Part shown: piece by piece, positions 23,372 to 34,909 of the stretch
Layout of the letters: every line of letters begins with the position of its first letter
Position numbering within the stretch: the first letter of the stretch is position 1
Assembly (NCBI GenBank): GCA_030549495.1
Contig: JAUIRK010000046.1
Coordinates: 124,001-188,000 of the forward strand
Length of the DNA: 64,000 bases
Direction of reading: 5' to 3'
From: Nectonema munidae
Lineage: Eukaryota > Nematomorpha > Nectonematoida > Nectonematidae
The notes under the pieces: generated by a model
The model's database searches: none
Seen by the model: the letters and a program-made list of their open reading frames with translations, nothing else
What the model was told of the DNA's origin: nothing
Program-made: the position numbers and the translations under genes

Positions 23372-23539
23372 GTATAGAGGTATAGGTGAGTGAGTACGTA
23401 TAAAAGTAACATATGATAGAAAATTTAAAAGTAAAAAAATCCAAGATATAAGAGCATGTTATGAGAATGAGTTTTAGGTATTTAGAGTGAGGAAAAAGAT
23501 TCCATCAGTTTATGCAAGTATTAGTGAATTATATAATAG

Positions 23540-25262
23540 TGTTAAGAATGGTTTATTTTATACGTAACAGATTTTTTGAATAAATAGTAGTTAGCAAAGT
23601 CGAAACCATTGTTCAAGCAAGTGATTGACTTTATTGTTCTGTAAATAAGTGCCTTGAAGTGTGGATGGATATTTAGTTCTGAAAAATGTAACATGTTTGG
23701 ATCTGGTATCGTAAGAATGATGTTTCTCATTTGAAATAAAGAGTTTTGGAAACTGAGTATAGTTTGTTGTACAATAAAAGAAAACGATGCAGTGCGTAAG
23801 AGCGTTAAGTTCATAAATATTCAATTAAGAGTTGGAACAAAAAAATCTGTGGAATTTCAAGAGTTTTCTATTTAATTTATCAAGCAGTAAGAGGTTAGAA
23901 GAGTAAGAGTAAAATAGCATTTTTCTAGAGTCTAAAGATAGGTGTATTTTAAGCTTGAAAACAATTCCCGAAAAACGAGATACTTGAGTAGTGATTGATT
24001 TCGTATGAAGTGACCAAGAAAAGTTGTTCATAAAATTCAATCCTAAATAGTTTATATGATCAACACGTTTTATTCCAACCTCTATAATGTTTATAAGAAA
24101 GTTCTCCAATCTATGCTTATTTGCAAAAACTATATAACTACATTTTTCTGAATTTAAATTCATCATATTATGACATGACCAGATATACATGTCAGATAAC
24201 ACCTTATTTACATCATTTATAGAAACAGAAGAGGAGAATTTGAACGTTAATGTGACGTCAGCAGCATAGATCGTAGACTAGCAAAAGTTAGGTAATTGAT
24301 ACACAAGGTCATTTATGTAAAGAATAAATTAAAGTGGGCCCAATATTGAACCCTGCGTAACGCCGCTATCAGTATAGAACACTTCAGATTGTAGACCATT
24401 ATAGGAAACAAAAGAAGTTCGATTGCAAAGATAAGCTTTTAACGAGTTATAAATATATGATCTAAAGCCTATTTTGTATAACTCATAAAGTAGTAATGAA
24501 TGCGAGACAGTTCCAAAAGCATTAGAAAAATCAAGAAATGTGCATAATGAGGGCGACGGATGATTCACGGATATGTCGTGTAGGAAACTGATAAGAGCTT
24601 CCGTGGATTTTTTAGAGACAAAAGCAAATTGGTGAGGCGTTAATAATCAAGAGTATTCTACAAATGTCAACATTTTGTTTAGAACAACTTTTTCAAATCG
24701 GTACTCTGGAAAGCTTGAGCAAAATCATTACAATTAAAAATCGTATTTTTCTGAAAATCATTTTCTTTTAAAATATTATTTATATTTTTCCAATTATAGT
24801 ATTTCAAGACGTTTTTATATTTAGCATGAGTAAGCATTATTATATTATTTATTTACTTTGTATAACTTTTCTTTAAGAAGTTTCAATTTTTTAAGGGTAT
24901 CATTGAACCAAGGTATAAGGAATGGCCTAGAAGCTTTGCATTTTACTAAAGGAAACGCTTTATTAAACACATTCCTAAAAGAATCGAAGAACATATCAAA
25001 GACATTTTTGTGTTTGGTGCTAAAAGAACATTTGAAGTTAGTATTCTCTAGAAAATGAAAAAAATTTGTTTTATTTGTATTAGAGAAGAAACGCTTATAG
25101 ACATATTTATTAGAGATTCTATCATCTAGCTCAAAATTTTTTTCAAAAATAGACACACATATAATGTCGGAAATATTACAGTCGATATTAAACGTTTTTA
25201 TTTCTGTTTCAAAGTTGACGAAAATATTATCAATAAGTGTTGCCGATTGACGTGTGTGTTGG
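23540..25262 (-). mobile_element. CR1/Jockey-like LINE, 5'-truncated
   Basis: Read on the minus strand: the endonuclease end (RQSATLIDNIFVNF, about 25230), the linker (CKASRPFLIPWFNDTLKKLK), the reverse transcriptase (FLDFSNAFGTVSHSLLLYEL, then SGVTQGSILGPL and the YAADVT form of the YADD box) and the thumb region (HINYLGLNFMNNFSWSLH) with a terminal HSYDTRSKH block. There is no RNase H. This order fits CR1/Jockey-type elements. The 5' end is cut at about 25262, as expected for aborted reverse transcription. Several stops and frame changes make it inactive. Confidence 0.85.
23825..24580 (-). pseudogene. Reverse transcriptase of the 23.5-kb LINE, broken
   Basis: The frame at 24329-24568 carries motif A as FLDFSNAFGTV, with only the first Asp in the usual place, and motif B as GVTQGSILGPL. 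The frame at 23825-24202 starts after a broken YADD box (YAADVT) and continues with LNSEKCSYIVFANKHRL and INYLGLNFM, the thumb 'FLG..' block. The catalytic Asp pair is reduced to one. Confidence 0.8.
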
Positions 25263-25292
25263 GTAAAAGCCCTGTTTGCAGAGTAAAGAAAT

Positions 25293-25644
25293 TAATATGG
25301 TGAATAATAATTTAAAAAGAAACGCTATCCATTTTTTCAAGAAAAAAAGAACAATACTAGAAAATCATTTAATAGAATATTTCGATGGGTTATTTTACTT
25401 TGAAACTCAAATATCATCATCAATACCAAGAGTTCCTGTTTTCATTATGGTTAGGGAGTGCATAACCTCGAATAAAAAAGAGAACTTTGCTTTGTATATC
25501 GATGAAAATCTAGTTTGTAGATCTTATTACTTTATTAATGTTTTTATCTTATTCTTTGTCTCTATGTATGCTTTTAATTTAAGCTATCCCTTTTTTGTTA
25601 AAAATTCAATGGAGTTTATCCAAAACTTTTTGTTCAGTCTGTGA
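25293..25644 (+). pseudogene. SAMD3-like family C-terminal fragment (intronless copy)
   Basis: The frame reads FKKKRTILENHLIEYFDGLF, then VPVFIMVRECITSNKKE, and ends AFNLSYPFFVKNSMEFIQNF. The last block matches the 'FN..YP....TL.FIQ' ending of the large uncharacterised family annotated in invertebrates and fish as SAMD3-like. It aligns with the C-terminal exon of the pseudogene at 35.5-38.2 kb. Its first 67 bp are nearly repeated at 26023-26089, where the similarity stops at a splice-donor-like GTAAGA. This copy could therefore be a spliced retrocopy. Family assignment is from memory of motif patterns. Confidence 0.45.
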
Positions 25645-25913
25645 GTAAAAAAAAATTTGTCTTCTGAAACTAGCATTAGAAATGAATGAAATATTTTTAA
25701 GAATTTACATGTTACTTTTATTCAAATTTTTTTTAGATTTATTTCGTTTGAAAATGCGCTCTTTTAATTGATTAGTTATCTATTATATATTTTAAAACAT
25801 TGAATTTTTTCAAACTATGATTTTTCATTTTTGATTGTTTATTCAATAATTATTTTTGTTACCAAAAGCCTTTTTAACAAATAAAAGATTTTTTCATTTT
25901 TAATTTATTTTAA

Positions 25914-26015
25914 CCCATTTACGACCAATGTTAGGGTAACGCAGACGAACTCTTACTTTAAATGGAATTAAATAGGAATTACTAAAGTCGTCTGCTTTTC
26001 TTGGTCTTAAATGGG
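25914..26015 (+). mobile_element. piggyBac-type MITE, copy 3 (102 bp)
   Basis: It starts after TTAA (25910-25913) with CCCATTTACGACCAATGTTA and ends TTGGTCTTAAATGGG, as in the copy at 9313-9442. The right-hand TTAA has decayed to TACT. The interior is shortened and keeps one GCAGACGA and one TCGTCTGC in opposite orientation. Confidence 0.8.
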
Positions 26016-26022
26016 TACTACA

Positions 26023-26089
26023 AATATGGTGAATAATAATTTAAAAAGAAACGCCATCCATTTTTTAAAGAAAAAAAAGAACAATACTG
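26023..26089 (+). repeat. Direct repeat of the SAMD3-like fragment start
   Basis: About 67 bp nearly identical to 25293-25359 (shared word ATGGTGAATAATAATTTAAA). Here the shared sequence ends at ACT|GTAAGA, a good splice donor. In the other copy coding sequence continues at that point. Confidence 0.7.
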
Positions 26090-27184
26090 TAAGATTGTTT
26101 ATATTTTAAATTGGACAAAAAGTCAACAACAGGGAAATTTTTTTACATAAATCAGAAAGATCAGTATTATCAATAGACAGATGGCTGTGTGCTTATCCGT
26201 TGTGGAACCACTAACAGCAGCATAGCTTAAACCAGGATAGTTCACAGAAAAAGAATGGTTGAAATGGAAAAGTTTTCGCACTGTCCAAAAATCAATTAAT
26301 CTAGTTAGTAACCTATACTAATTATTTTAGGCAAAAAACTGCAACAAAATTCAAGGTTTGAAGATCGATCAATGATCAATCAAAAAATAAGTCTTAAATA
26401 TATTTTATTTCTGCAATTTTTATGAAATAAAACATTGGATCAAAAGGTAAAAAACATATTGCTTATAGCGTGTCATTTAATTTTCAAGCAAAAATATTTT
26501 GGCATAATCAAGTAGCAAAATGTTTCAAATCACTGCTACTGAATAAAAGAATCCTAGGTTTTGATTGCTATTGATTTATAAAGGAGCCTTGCGTGAAGGA
26601 GGTCCGCTTTTAGAATTTATAAGTAAATAAATATTTATTCGAAACATTTTTACTAAGTAATATCTTAAATGTTTCAAATTTTGGCAAAATGTTTTAAAAC
26701 CTTTAAATCTGTAGTCATTTTGGAACGATATTAGATTACATAAGTAACATATTTTAACAAACTTTTAAACCTGACACCACTACTTTATATCTTAAATAAT
26801 TTAAGAAATATTAAATATCCAAACCTTTGATGATATATGTCATTTTTAAATTAAAATTAATATTTTTCAATTTCACAACGCATCATTTTCCAGCACCTCA
26901 GATTTGCTATAAAATGGATTAAAAATCACAAATATTTTTATGAAATTTTTTCATAGAGCAACTATTTGAATCATTTCCTTTTTTAATATTATGTAGGATA
27001 AAGGGATGATTCAAAATACTTAGAATCAAATTCATGCATCTAGATAACGGTAGCCAAGACATAATAACTAACGAAACAAATTAATCAACGCATTTCTGAA
27101 AGCCAAAACGTTGATTAAAAACATCCTATTTAAAAAAAAAGTTTCTGAAAGGTTTTAATTAGATAACTTATTGATTTAATTTTT
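26090..27184. other. AT-rich stretch without a recognised gene
   Basis: No domain, repeat with defined ends or convincing exon was seen in about 1.1 kb. Confidence 0.5.
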
Positions 27185-28047
27185 TTATAAATATATAAAT
27201 GTGAGACTTAGATTATTAAAAAATACTGCTTGAGAAAAAACCATATTGCTGTTGAAGACATGCTCGAAAAACAATTCTTCTTTTTCAGTCTAAAACAAAA
27301 AAGATATAAAAAGAAGATGAAGGGGAAATCAAAAGATACATTTTCAAAAATATCTTCCATCATTCTTTTAATCATTTTTTCTATTGACTCTTCAAAACTA
27401 GCTTCAAAATCTTGACAAAAGTTTGATATGAAGTTAGAAATAGAAGCTACATCAATATTAGTACAAAGTAGAGTTGTGTTCCTTTCGACTAGACACTTTA
27501 AAGACTCAATCTTAGATGTAAGTACATTAACTTTTAAATTTACTTCAGAGGTCACACAAATGTTCAAAAATTTTCCAAATTCTGCCGCGTTTGATAAAAC
27601 AGTAGTTAATTGATTGAGGCAATTTTTCAAAATGTTGTAATCACATATTAAAATATGTGAATTTTTCTTCAAAGCATAGTCCGCGGTGATAGATAAACTT
27701 TTTGTTAATTTTCTGATCGCTTCTAAAGAGTGATATAGAAACCATATATCAAAATCTAGATTCCAAAAGTATGTTTCAATGTTATTTTTTAACTCATTAC
27801 TGTCGTCATTAACTTCATGACAAAAAAACGCGCCAAAAGTGATCCCAAAAAATTTGAAATTTGAGGAATTCAGCGTTTTCATTTCTTGAACGTGGAGATT
27901 TGTAGGAATTGCAAAGTAAATAGACTTACTTTTATTAAGACTTTTTTTGAACCAAGAGCCTAAAATCAAATCAACATGTAAATAAAAATAAAATGCATAT
28001 AAAGTACAAAAAATAGTTTTCATTAGGAACACAAAAACAAAAGACAA
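27185..28047 (-). CDS. Spliced gene for a putative secreted helical protein, unrecognised
   Basis: Exon 1 runs from 28047 to 27340 and exon 2 from 27289 to 27185, separated by a 50-bp intron (27290-27339) with donor AAT|GTATCTTT and acceptor TTTTGTTTTAG. Splicing keeps the frame and turns a hydrophobic run-on into FENTEKEELFFEHVFNSNMV with a stop at 27185-27187, giving 270 residues. The N-terminus (MKTIFCTLYAFYFYLHVDLI, using the second Met at 28023) looks like a signal peptide. The rest is hydrophilic and helical with scattered Cys and no transmembrane segment. I recognise no domain. Intron and frame agreement make a real gene likely; function is unknown. Confidence 0.6.
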
Positions 28048-28560
28048 GAAAATTTAGAGCAGAAATTGAATAAACTTTCATCAGTTTAATTCTTTTCTTA
28101 TTATATTGCCTCTAACATCTCCATCATACAATATTATTCTTCCTTTGTAAGTTTAACCAACATCAAACTTTTCTTTTTAACCTTATGGAAGGCAGTGCTA
28201 TAGACATATAGTTTGTAGACTCTAAATTTATAGAAGTCAAGGGAAACTTGTAAAATACTGAAGGGGAAGATCATATAGTAATGGTGAATATGGATGACAA
28301 TTAGAAAAAAAACAATGAATCAAATAAGCGAGAGAAGGAATTTAAATGTATATTCCAAAATTGATGAAAGTCTAAGTTGGAGTCAAAAGAATGAACGAAT
28401 AATGTCGAATAGTGGTACACAGAAAAGGTTAGACAATTCTTAATGTGAAAACTGCCTGATCATATACAAGATCGTCATTCTTTTTACCAAAATGGTTTTG
28501 ATTTGTAGTAATTTTAGCTGGCATAAATATCCGTGAATTTATGTAAAAGAATGATTAACT

Positions 28561-28717
28561 TCAACTTTTCTCATCAGAGCATATAATTTTCATTCCTTCA
28601 TACTGCAAAATTCGGTTTGAGAAAATTCTTTTTAAAGCATCAACTTCACCGCAGTAGTTGGACTTCAAGGTTTGCAAACATTTCAACTTCAGACTTTCAA
28701 CTTGAATAAAATTATTC
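28561..28717 (-). CDS. Probable terminal exon of an unrecognised gene
   Basis: After a strong acceptor (TTTTCTTTTTTAG) the minus strand reads NNFIQVESLKLKCLQTLKSN, then YCGEVDALKRIFSNRILQYE and a stop at 28561-28563. The exon is less AT-rich than its surroundings. The closest donor-like site is CTT|GTAAGA only 27 bp upstream; an intron that short would be extreme, so the true upstream exon may lie elsewhere. It precedes the 27.2-kb gene on the same strand and also encodes a small helical Cys-bearing segment. No homologue is recognised. Confidence 0.4.
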
Positions 28718-29638
28718 CTAAAAAAGAAAATTCATGAATCTTACAAGAGTTTCAAAATGGGTAGTTGAGAGAAAATAAGGAATTAATGAAAGAAGAAATA
28801 ATTAACACTAAGCACAGGCAAAGAAGAGATGATAAGTGTAATGAAAATACATAATAGATCCAAATACTCCCTAAAAACAAGAGAAAAAAACTAGGTGTCG
28901 GAGAAGTCTATTATTATCAATGACTATAATGTCATTTTATCTTCCTAACTTTAAACTTTTTCAGCTGCAGTAAATTCAAAATAAAGTGCATAGGAATAAA
29001 GTTGTTGCTTCTTTTAAATAAATTACATTAGTCAAGAATATAAAAAGTTTTGAGTTGCCTAAATATAATTCATCGATAACAAAATTGCTTTAAAAAAAAA
29101 GAAAGTCAAGCTTAAAACTTTATCACTCAGAATATTATAACTTTTAGAGATCCTTATAAATCTAATTTTGAGATAATTTTTAAAATTTATGAGTTGAAGT
29201 TGACTACACTAAAACTTAGATATATTAGATATAAAAAATTGTGTAATTTTATTTTTAGTCAAACTAAAATAAGGTTGAACATTCTAATTACTAATACATC
29301 GTTATATTACCACTAGAACTATAGTTCCTTCCAAAATTTTAAATATAGTATTGCTTTGGGAAAATGAATTCTTTGCTTCCTTTTTGGTGTAAAAAGCAAC
29401 AGTACAACGCGAGTGAAATCCCAAAAGTCGATTTCGTGCTGGCATACGATACATTACGTTTCAAAATTGTGCCCGAAAAAAAGTAAATAGTGGAATTCGC
29501 TAGGATTTCAATTTTGTTACAATACTTCTTTATCTAGCTTTTTAAAGTTAAATCTGCCAGTTAATATTAATACATAATCATCACTAAGATGAAACGGAAC
29601 ACGAACATACGCAAAGTTCAAGCAATCATACACTTTAT
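28718..29638. other. AT-rich stretch; upstream exons of the 28.6-kb gene not resolved
   Basis: A second acceptor-like TCTTGTTTTTAG occurs on the minus strand near 28880. It is followed by a hydrophobic stretch (LLCIFITLIISSLPVLSVNY) that could be a leader. I cannot define the exon. Nothing else is recognised. Confidence 0.3.
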
Positions 29639-29646
29639 GTCTGAAC

Positions 29647-31813
29647 CAGGGGTTCCCAACACTGGGGTCGGCAAGTAATTTTCTTGGGGTCGCAAATACA
29701 TTATAAATGATAATGATTTATAAGGAATTTGGATGATATCAATGGATTAAGAAGATTCAGTAGGCTTTTCCCCAACCTTGCCCCATTCCGACCTGAGGCG
29801 GTATATATAGGTCAAATTCTAAAATACAAATGATAGAATATACGTTAGTTGAAATATTTCCTTTTGTTAATGCCATGATTAACTCGGGCAAACAATTGTA
29901 GTTGTCTATCGTCTATCTTAGGACCTTTTTAATCCTAGCATTAATTTGTGGGGATCACTAGTTCTTAGCCATTTATACACGTATCCATAGTTCTTCGAAT
30001 ATATATATATATATATGCCTGTCTCGGATCATTTGTGTCAATTAAGAGTTTGCATCTGGCATCTCTGCGTGTCATTCTGCTACCAGTATGTTTGAGCCAA
30101 CACTGAATTTGTATTTGGAAAGTTGTAAGTATGGAGCGTTGTTATATTTGAAAATTTGATTTATCTCATGTGCTTATAGTTAGTATTTCAAGGACTAATT
30201 TTGTTTTGGTTTTGTACATTTTTCTTTTTGTGTGTGTGCCTCGGTGTGTAGTAGAAGGTTGTCTGATGTTTGAATTTTCTATTAACTACGTTCAAGATAA
30301 TGATATTCCGTGAATGTTAATGATAATTTCACTGCAAATTACCAACTTTAGTATCAAGTTATATATGCCGAAGATATTGATGTTTACAAACCTACAGTAA
30401 GCTGCAGAAAGACATGCGAATATATGTAAGAAATAACAAATGAGTTGTTGGTAATTAAAATTCAGATAAATGAAAAAATAGGAACATTTCTTAAAGAACA
30501 TGGACTAAGTGGGAAAATGTTTGTGGCATATTATGTACTGATGGTACACCGTCTATGCTAGGCTGTATATCTGGGTTTCAACAGATGGTAAAGACTCCAC
30601 AAGCTGTTCGAGTTCATTGCATTATACATCGTCAAGTATTAGCTCCAAATACATTGACAACAGATTTGAAAACTGTTATGCAATCAGTAGTTAAAGCAGT
30701 TAAGTTCATAAAGTCCAATAGCATTGAACAATCGGTTGTTTGCTAAACTTGGGCAAAGAATGGATTCCAAGCAAGAAGTTCTTCTATTGCACACTGATTT
30801 AAGGTGGCTCTCAAAAGGAAAAGTATTGCAGAGATTTTTTAAGTTAAATGCTGAGGTGAGAGAATTCCTATCTCAGCAAGGAAGAACAAAACTGTCAAAT
30901 TTGGTAAAAACTGCATACTTGGTAGATTTCTTCACAATTCTCTATTCTCTTAATCTTTCACTTCAGGAAGAGAATTCCAACACTTGATTTTGCAGAAAAA
31001 CGAAATGCCTTCCAATTGAAGCTGGATCTTTGGCTGTCAAGGATAGAAAAGAGAAATTTTTACATGTTTCTCACATTAAATACATTTGTTGAAGAAAATG
31101 AGACTGATGTTCCATTCAACAAAAGTTTTCAAAGTTTGCTGATCCAATACTTGGAGACAAGAGGTGTTTAGTTGATATTTCCCAGAAATGCCTCAGTTAT
31201 CCCATAGCTTACTTAGAAAACCATTTGCTGCAAAAATTGAAGATGTTCCTGAAAGATATCAAGAGGAATTCATTGATTTTATCACATCTGATTGTGCAAA
31301 CACTGACTTTTAATCCCTAGTAGTGAATCAATTTTGGATCAAGCAATTACTTCAATATCCCATGTTGGTTGAAGGTATGCTGATAATTCTCATGCCTTTT
31401 CCTTATGTGTGAAGTGACCTTTTCATCTTTACTACTTATAAAATCGAAGCTAAGAATTAAACTCCATGCTGAAGATGACCAAAGTTGTGCTGTATCCAAA
31501 ACAACATCATAGATTGAGAAGTTGATGATAGAAAAGCAGTACCAAACATGACATTAAGAACATTATTGTTTATTATCAAAATAAAGCTTGTATTACTCGC
31601 ATCAGTAACATCGAATTGTGTTATTTTGAGCTAATTATATTGTATATAAATGGATATTTTCGTTTTTGCTATAATAAAACAAGTTACTGCAGTTATGTAG
31701 CATTCTTATGTATACCTTAATCAATGAATATAGCCTTGATCTTTGGATGGGGTCGCAGAAAGTCTGCTGAGGCTTAAATGGGGTCGCTATTGGAAAAAGG
31801 TTGGGAACCACTG
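29647..31813 (+). mobile_element. hAT transposon, ZBED5/FAM200-like (2.17 kb)
   Basis: The ends CAGGGGTTCCCAACACTGGG and, reversed, CAGTGGTTCCCAACC are classical Charlie-type hAT termini. The flanking 8-mers GTCTGAAC (29639-29646) and GTCTGAAG (31814-31821) match at seven of eight. GGGGTCG words recur just inside both ends. A (TA)n run lies at 29998-30017. The element encodes a broken transposase and looks full length. Confidence 0.88.
30500..31490 (+). pseudogene. hAT transposase of ZBED5/FAM200 type, broken
   Basis: The plus strand reads SMLGCISGFQQMVKTPQAVR, VHCIIHRQVLAPNTLTTDLK, then in the next frame DLRWLSKGKVLQRFFKLNAE. These match the 'CTDGAP.M.G..SGF', 'H..IHR..L' and 'RWLSRGKVL.R.FEL' blocks of ZBED5/FAM200/SCAND3-like transposases. 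Near the end FIDFITSDCANTDF and an 'E.TFSSL..IKSKLR' block represent the dimerisation domain. Several frame changes occur, most of them after 30987. It is not functional. The N-terminal BED finger region (before 30500) is not readable. Confidence 0.85.
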
Positions 31814-31821
31814 GTCTGAAG

Positions 31822-34190
31822 TATTTAGTAGCTTTTTTTTATTTATGATTGCCAGTTTAGATTCACACATTACTCAATACTCCTAAATTTAAGCATCAGC
31901 ATTTTATAAGGTATTCGGAATTGGTGAAAAAATTGGTATTTCTAAAGCAAATACAAAACACGCACATATATGCCGATCTCTGGCGAAATTCAGTAAAAAT
32001 CTCAGCACAGATTCTGAGCAAAAGCACTCGTTGGCTCTAAATCAGATAAAAAAAAGGAGTAAATAAAGAATTTTATTATTTATAAAAAGTGAGAGAGAAA
32101 TGGATGAAAGAATTCCAGCTAAAAATTTAAAAACACACAAAATGAAGAATATAGATAAAAGTAAAAATGAAAAAATTTACAAAAGCTGAAGTGGAAGAAG
32201 GTAGGAAAGTGTGGATTCGAACATACTTTCGACAAAACTAAGATTCATCACTTCATATTGACAGGTCTCTTCATTTTTAAAAATCTGCATCTAAAATGTA
32301 TACAGTTATTATAGGACATATTATACAGATTATTATACTTTTGATGATAATGTTAAATTTAAATTTTGTACAGGTTAAAACAAAGCTACCTGCCTCGAAC
32401 AATAAAGTTTAGTTTGATTTTCTAAAATAACACTTTTATCTCAAATCCATAAAGTGAAATGATTAATTATTCCTTATTTATTACGAGTAATACTTTAGAT
32501 ACACCCTCATCATCAATGCCTTTATATATTCAATGTTGAAAAAAACATTTAGAAAATAATATTATAAAATTGGGCTGGGGCAAATTTCCTTTAGATCCTT
32601 ACCCTGTGTGGGGTGTCCCCACGACAAACGGAGTCCAATTTGTCACATAAACTAGCCCCTCGTTCTTTAGGTACTAAAATGAACTGTTAAGTGGTATCAA
32701 CTTATTTGGATTTATTAGTTTAAAGAGTAAAGACATTTAGTACACATTATTGACAATATAACTTTTAAGTTGCTCATTTTGCTCTTCATTTTAAGCCCAT
32801 ATGAATTGGGTTAACTTTAAATATCATAATTACTTTCCAGCACCAAATGCTACAATCAACAAACGTTACAGCACTAACTATACCGCGGATAACAAGATAA
32901 AAGTTCGCCTATTCACTCAGTGATCGAGAATGTATGGTTCATATTTAAAAAAAAATTTCTCGAAACAAATGTTACAATTGGCGAACACACCTTTGAAATA
33001 TATGAATAGTTATAAAAAATAAAACACGGTTTTAAAAGCATCTGTTCCTGTTTGAAAGAGTAAACATTTAATCAATTTTTTTACAATCAACTTTTTATTC
33101 TAGTAGAGGCCAGGATATCGACAAATTTTTTGATTATATCAATTTGAAAAAAGATTTGGTCATTTTTATTTTTAAAAAATAGAGAAGACTCCTAGTGATA
33201 GTTGTTCAAAATATTAAACTTATGTGACTTTTTAACCTCAAAAAATTGATATACGAGGAAAAAATTCTGGTAGGAAAAAAATTCGCAAACAAAACGTCTG
33301 CAAAAAATAATAAAAGTGAAATACAAGACAATCCGTTAAAATTATTACACTACATAGTAGTAATTAACTTTGTTTCCAACAACAAACAGGCCCTTATTTT
33401 GCTGCTACTGTATCAATTGATCAGGGTTGTCATTTGACATCAATGGGAGTACAGAATTTTTTCTTTGAAAGCAATCATAAACATAACTTTTAAAAGTACA
33501 TGACGCAATGCAAATATGAAGAATAAGATTTGTGTCGATTTGTTTGGAGAGAGAAAGTAAAATTAGCAATGAAGGAATGTTTGAACAATTTTAAATCAAT
33601 TTCAGAATTCTGTTGTGAGAAGGAATATTTCAACATAATATATGCAGTTTTTATTTTTGTTTTGAATTTACCATTTTCGTTGAATTATTGACAGAATATT
33701 TCGATTATTTAATTTAATTTTCTGGAAACATAAACTCACCCTTATTGGAAGCCGTCAGGAAAACTGAATTGTAGGTTGTTTTGCAATCAACCAAAAAATT
33801 TAGACTCCAAACATTTGCAATCGAATGCATTTATGGTTTTCTAAAGACAAATGAATTTTTTCCACAAACCATTATTAGTCCGCGACTTGTTGACGACATA
33901 TGCTCTAACGAAACCACTCTATGAATTCAGACATAATTGACTATACGACATCTGCTTCTATTTTCATTTTGTGATTTTTGAAGCAGGTTACTTATTTAGT
34001 TCAATCGATCCTTCTTTTAGGATGCTCAGTCTCACCTAAAGTCCGGTCTAGGTGCACCTTTCATAACTTTTGATGCATCTGATTACCAATAGAAATTTAA
34101 ATATGAAGTGTTATTCTGAATTAATATAAAAATCAATAACAACTAACTAACTAGTAACTAGCTAACTGTTTGCAAAAATACGTAAATGAA
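31822..34190. other. 2.4-kb AT-rich region without a recognised gene
   Basis: Chance frames only (the longest is 63 residues at 33246 with no recognisable feature). No repeat ends were identified. Confidence 0.5.
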
Positions 34191-34205
34191 AACAATTTTT
34201 CATTT

Positions 34206-34904
34206 ATGAATTCAGAAGACTTTGTAAAACGATTGAAGAATGTTAACATTGATGAATACGAATTTATGGTTAGCTATGATGCTACATCACTTTTCGCGTC
34301 AATTACAGTAAGACATGGAAGAAATTTTAAGAGCAAACAATTATAATAACAAAGCCATCACTAAATCTAAAAACATTGCCTTTAACTCATTTTAATATAA
34401 TACTTTTATCTTGAATAATCCAAGCAATCATACGATTATATTACCATATTTTCAATCATTTTTTCGTAAGTTGAAAAGTATTTTAACATCTTATAATATA
34501 ATAATGTTACTTCAAAAGCTGGTAAATCTTTGAAATCTTTTCTTTCCAAAACTCGTAGTAAAAAAGAAAGTATGGATAAAATGGAATCAAAAAATTTAGT
34601 ATACCAAATCAAATGCAATGAATGCAAAGCAGTCTATATAGGTGGAACAACACAAACACCCAATCAAAGATTAAAACAACATAAAGCTAATGTTTCATCT
34701 TATTTGAAATCTACAAATAAAAAGACGATTAAAAAAGATTTTTCAACAAAGTTAGTTGAACACATAGATTTAACCAAACATAAATTTGATTTTTTGAATG
34801 TTGATATTTTACACAAAGGTTATCCGAAATATTTAGAAAACTATGAAGCATTTTTTTCAATCAAAAATCCTAATTCGATAAAGGAACATGTTGAGATTTC
34901 GTAA
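34206..34904 (+). mobile_element. Penelope-like element remnant (RT piece plus GIY-YIG)
   Basis: At 34206 a frame reads EDFVKRLKNVNIDEYEFMVS followed by YDATSLFASI, which resembles the 'LVSFDV.SLFT.IP' block of Penelope reverse transcriptases. After about 200 bp of disrupted sequence, 34530-34904 encodes LVYQIKCNECKAVYIGGTTQ, then RLKQHKANV and KLVEHIDLTKHKFDF, a GIY-YIG endonuclease with the YIG, Arg and His positions kept. RT linked to a C-terminal GIY-YIG is the hallmark of Penelope-like elements. Most of the RT is missing. Confidence 0.75.
34530..34904 (+). pseudogene. GIY-YIG endonuclease domain of the Penelope-like remnant
   Basis: A 124-codon frame with a CX2C pair (KCNEC) directly before VYIGGTTQTPNQRL, as in Penelope zinc-linked GIY-YIG domains. 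The usual GIY tripeptide is replaced by LVYQI. The Glu of the closing motif may be in PKYLENYEAFF. The domain cuts target DNA for retrotransposition. It is intact as a frame but its reverse transcriptase is not. Confidence 0.75.
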
Positions 34905-34909
34905 ATATA

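Noticed and set aside
25276-25292. Upstream codons of the 25276 frame
   Set aside because: They lie before the duplicated segment, so I start the SAMD3-like fragment at 25293.
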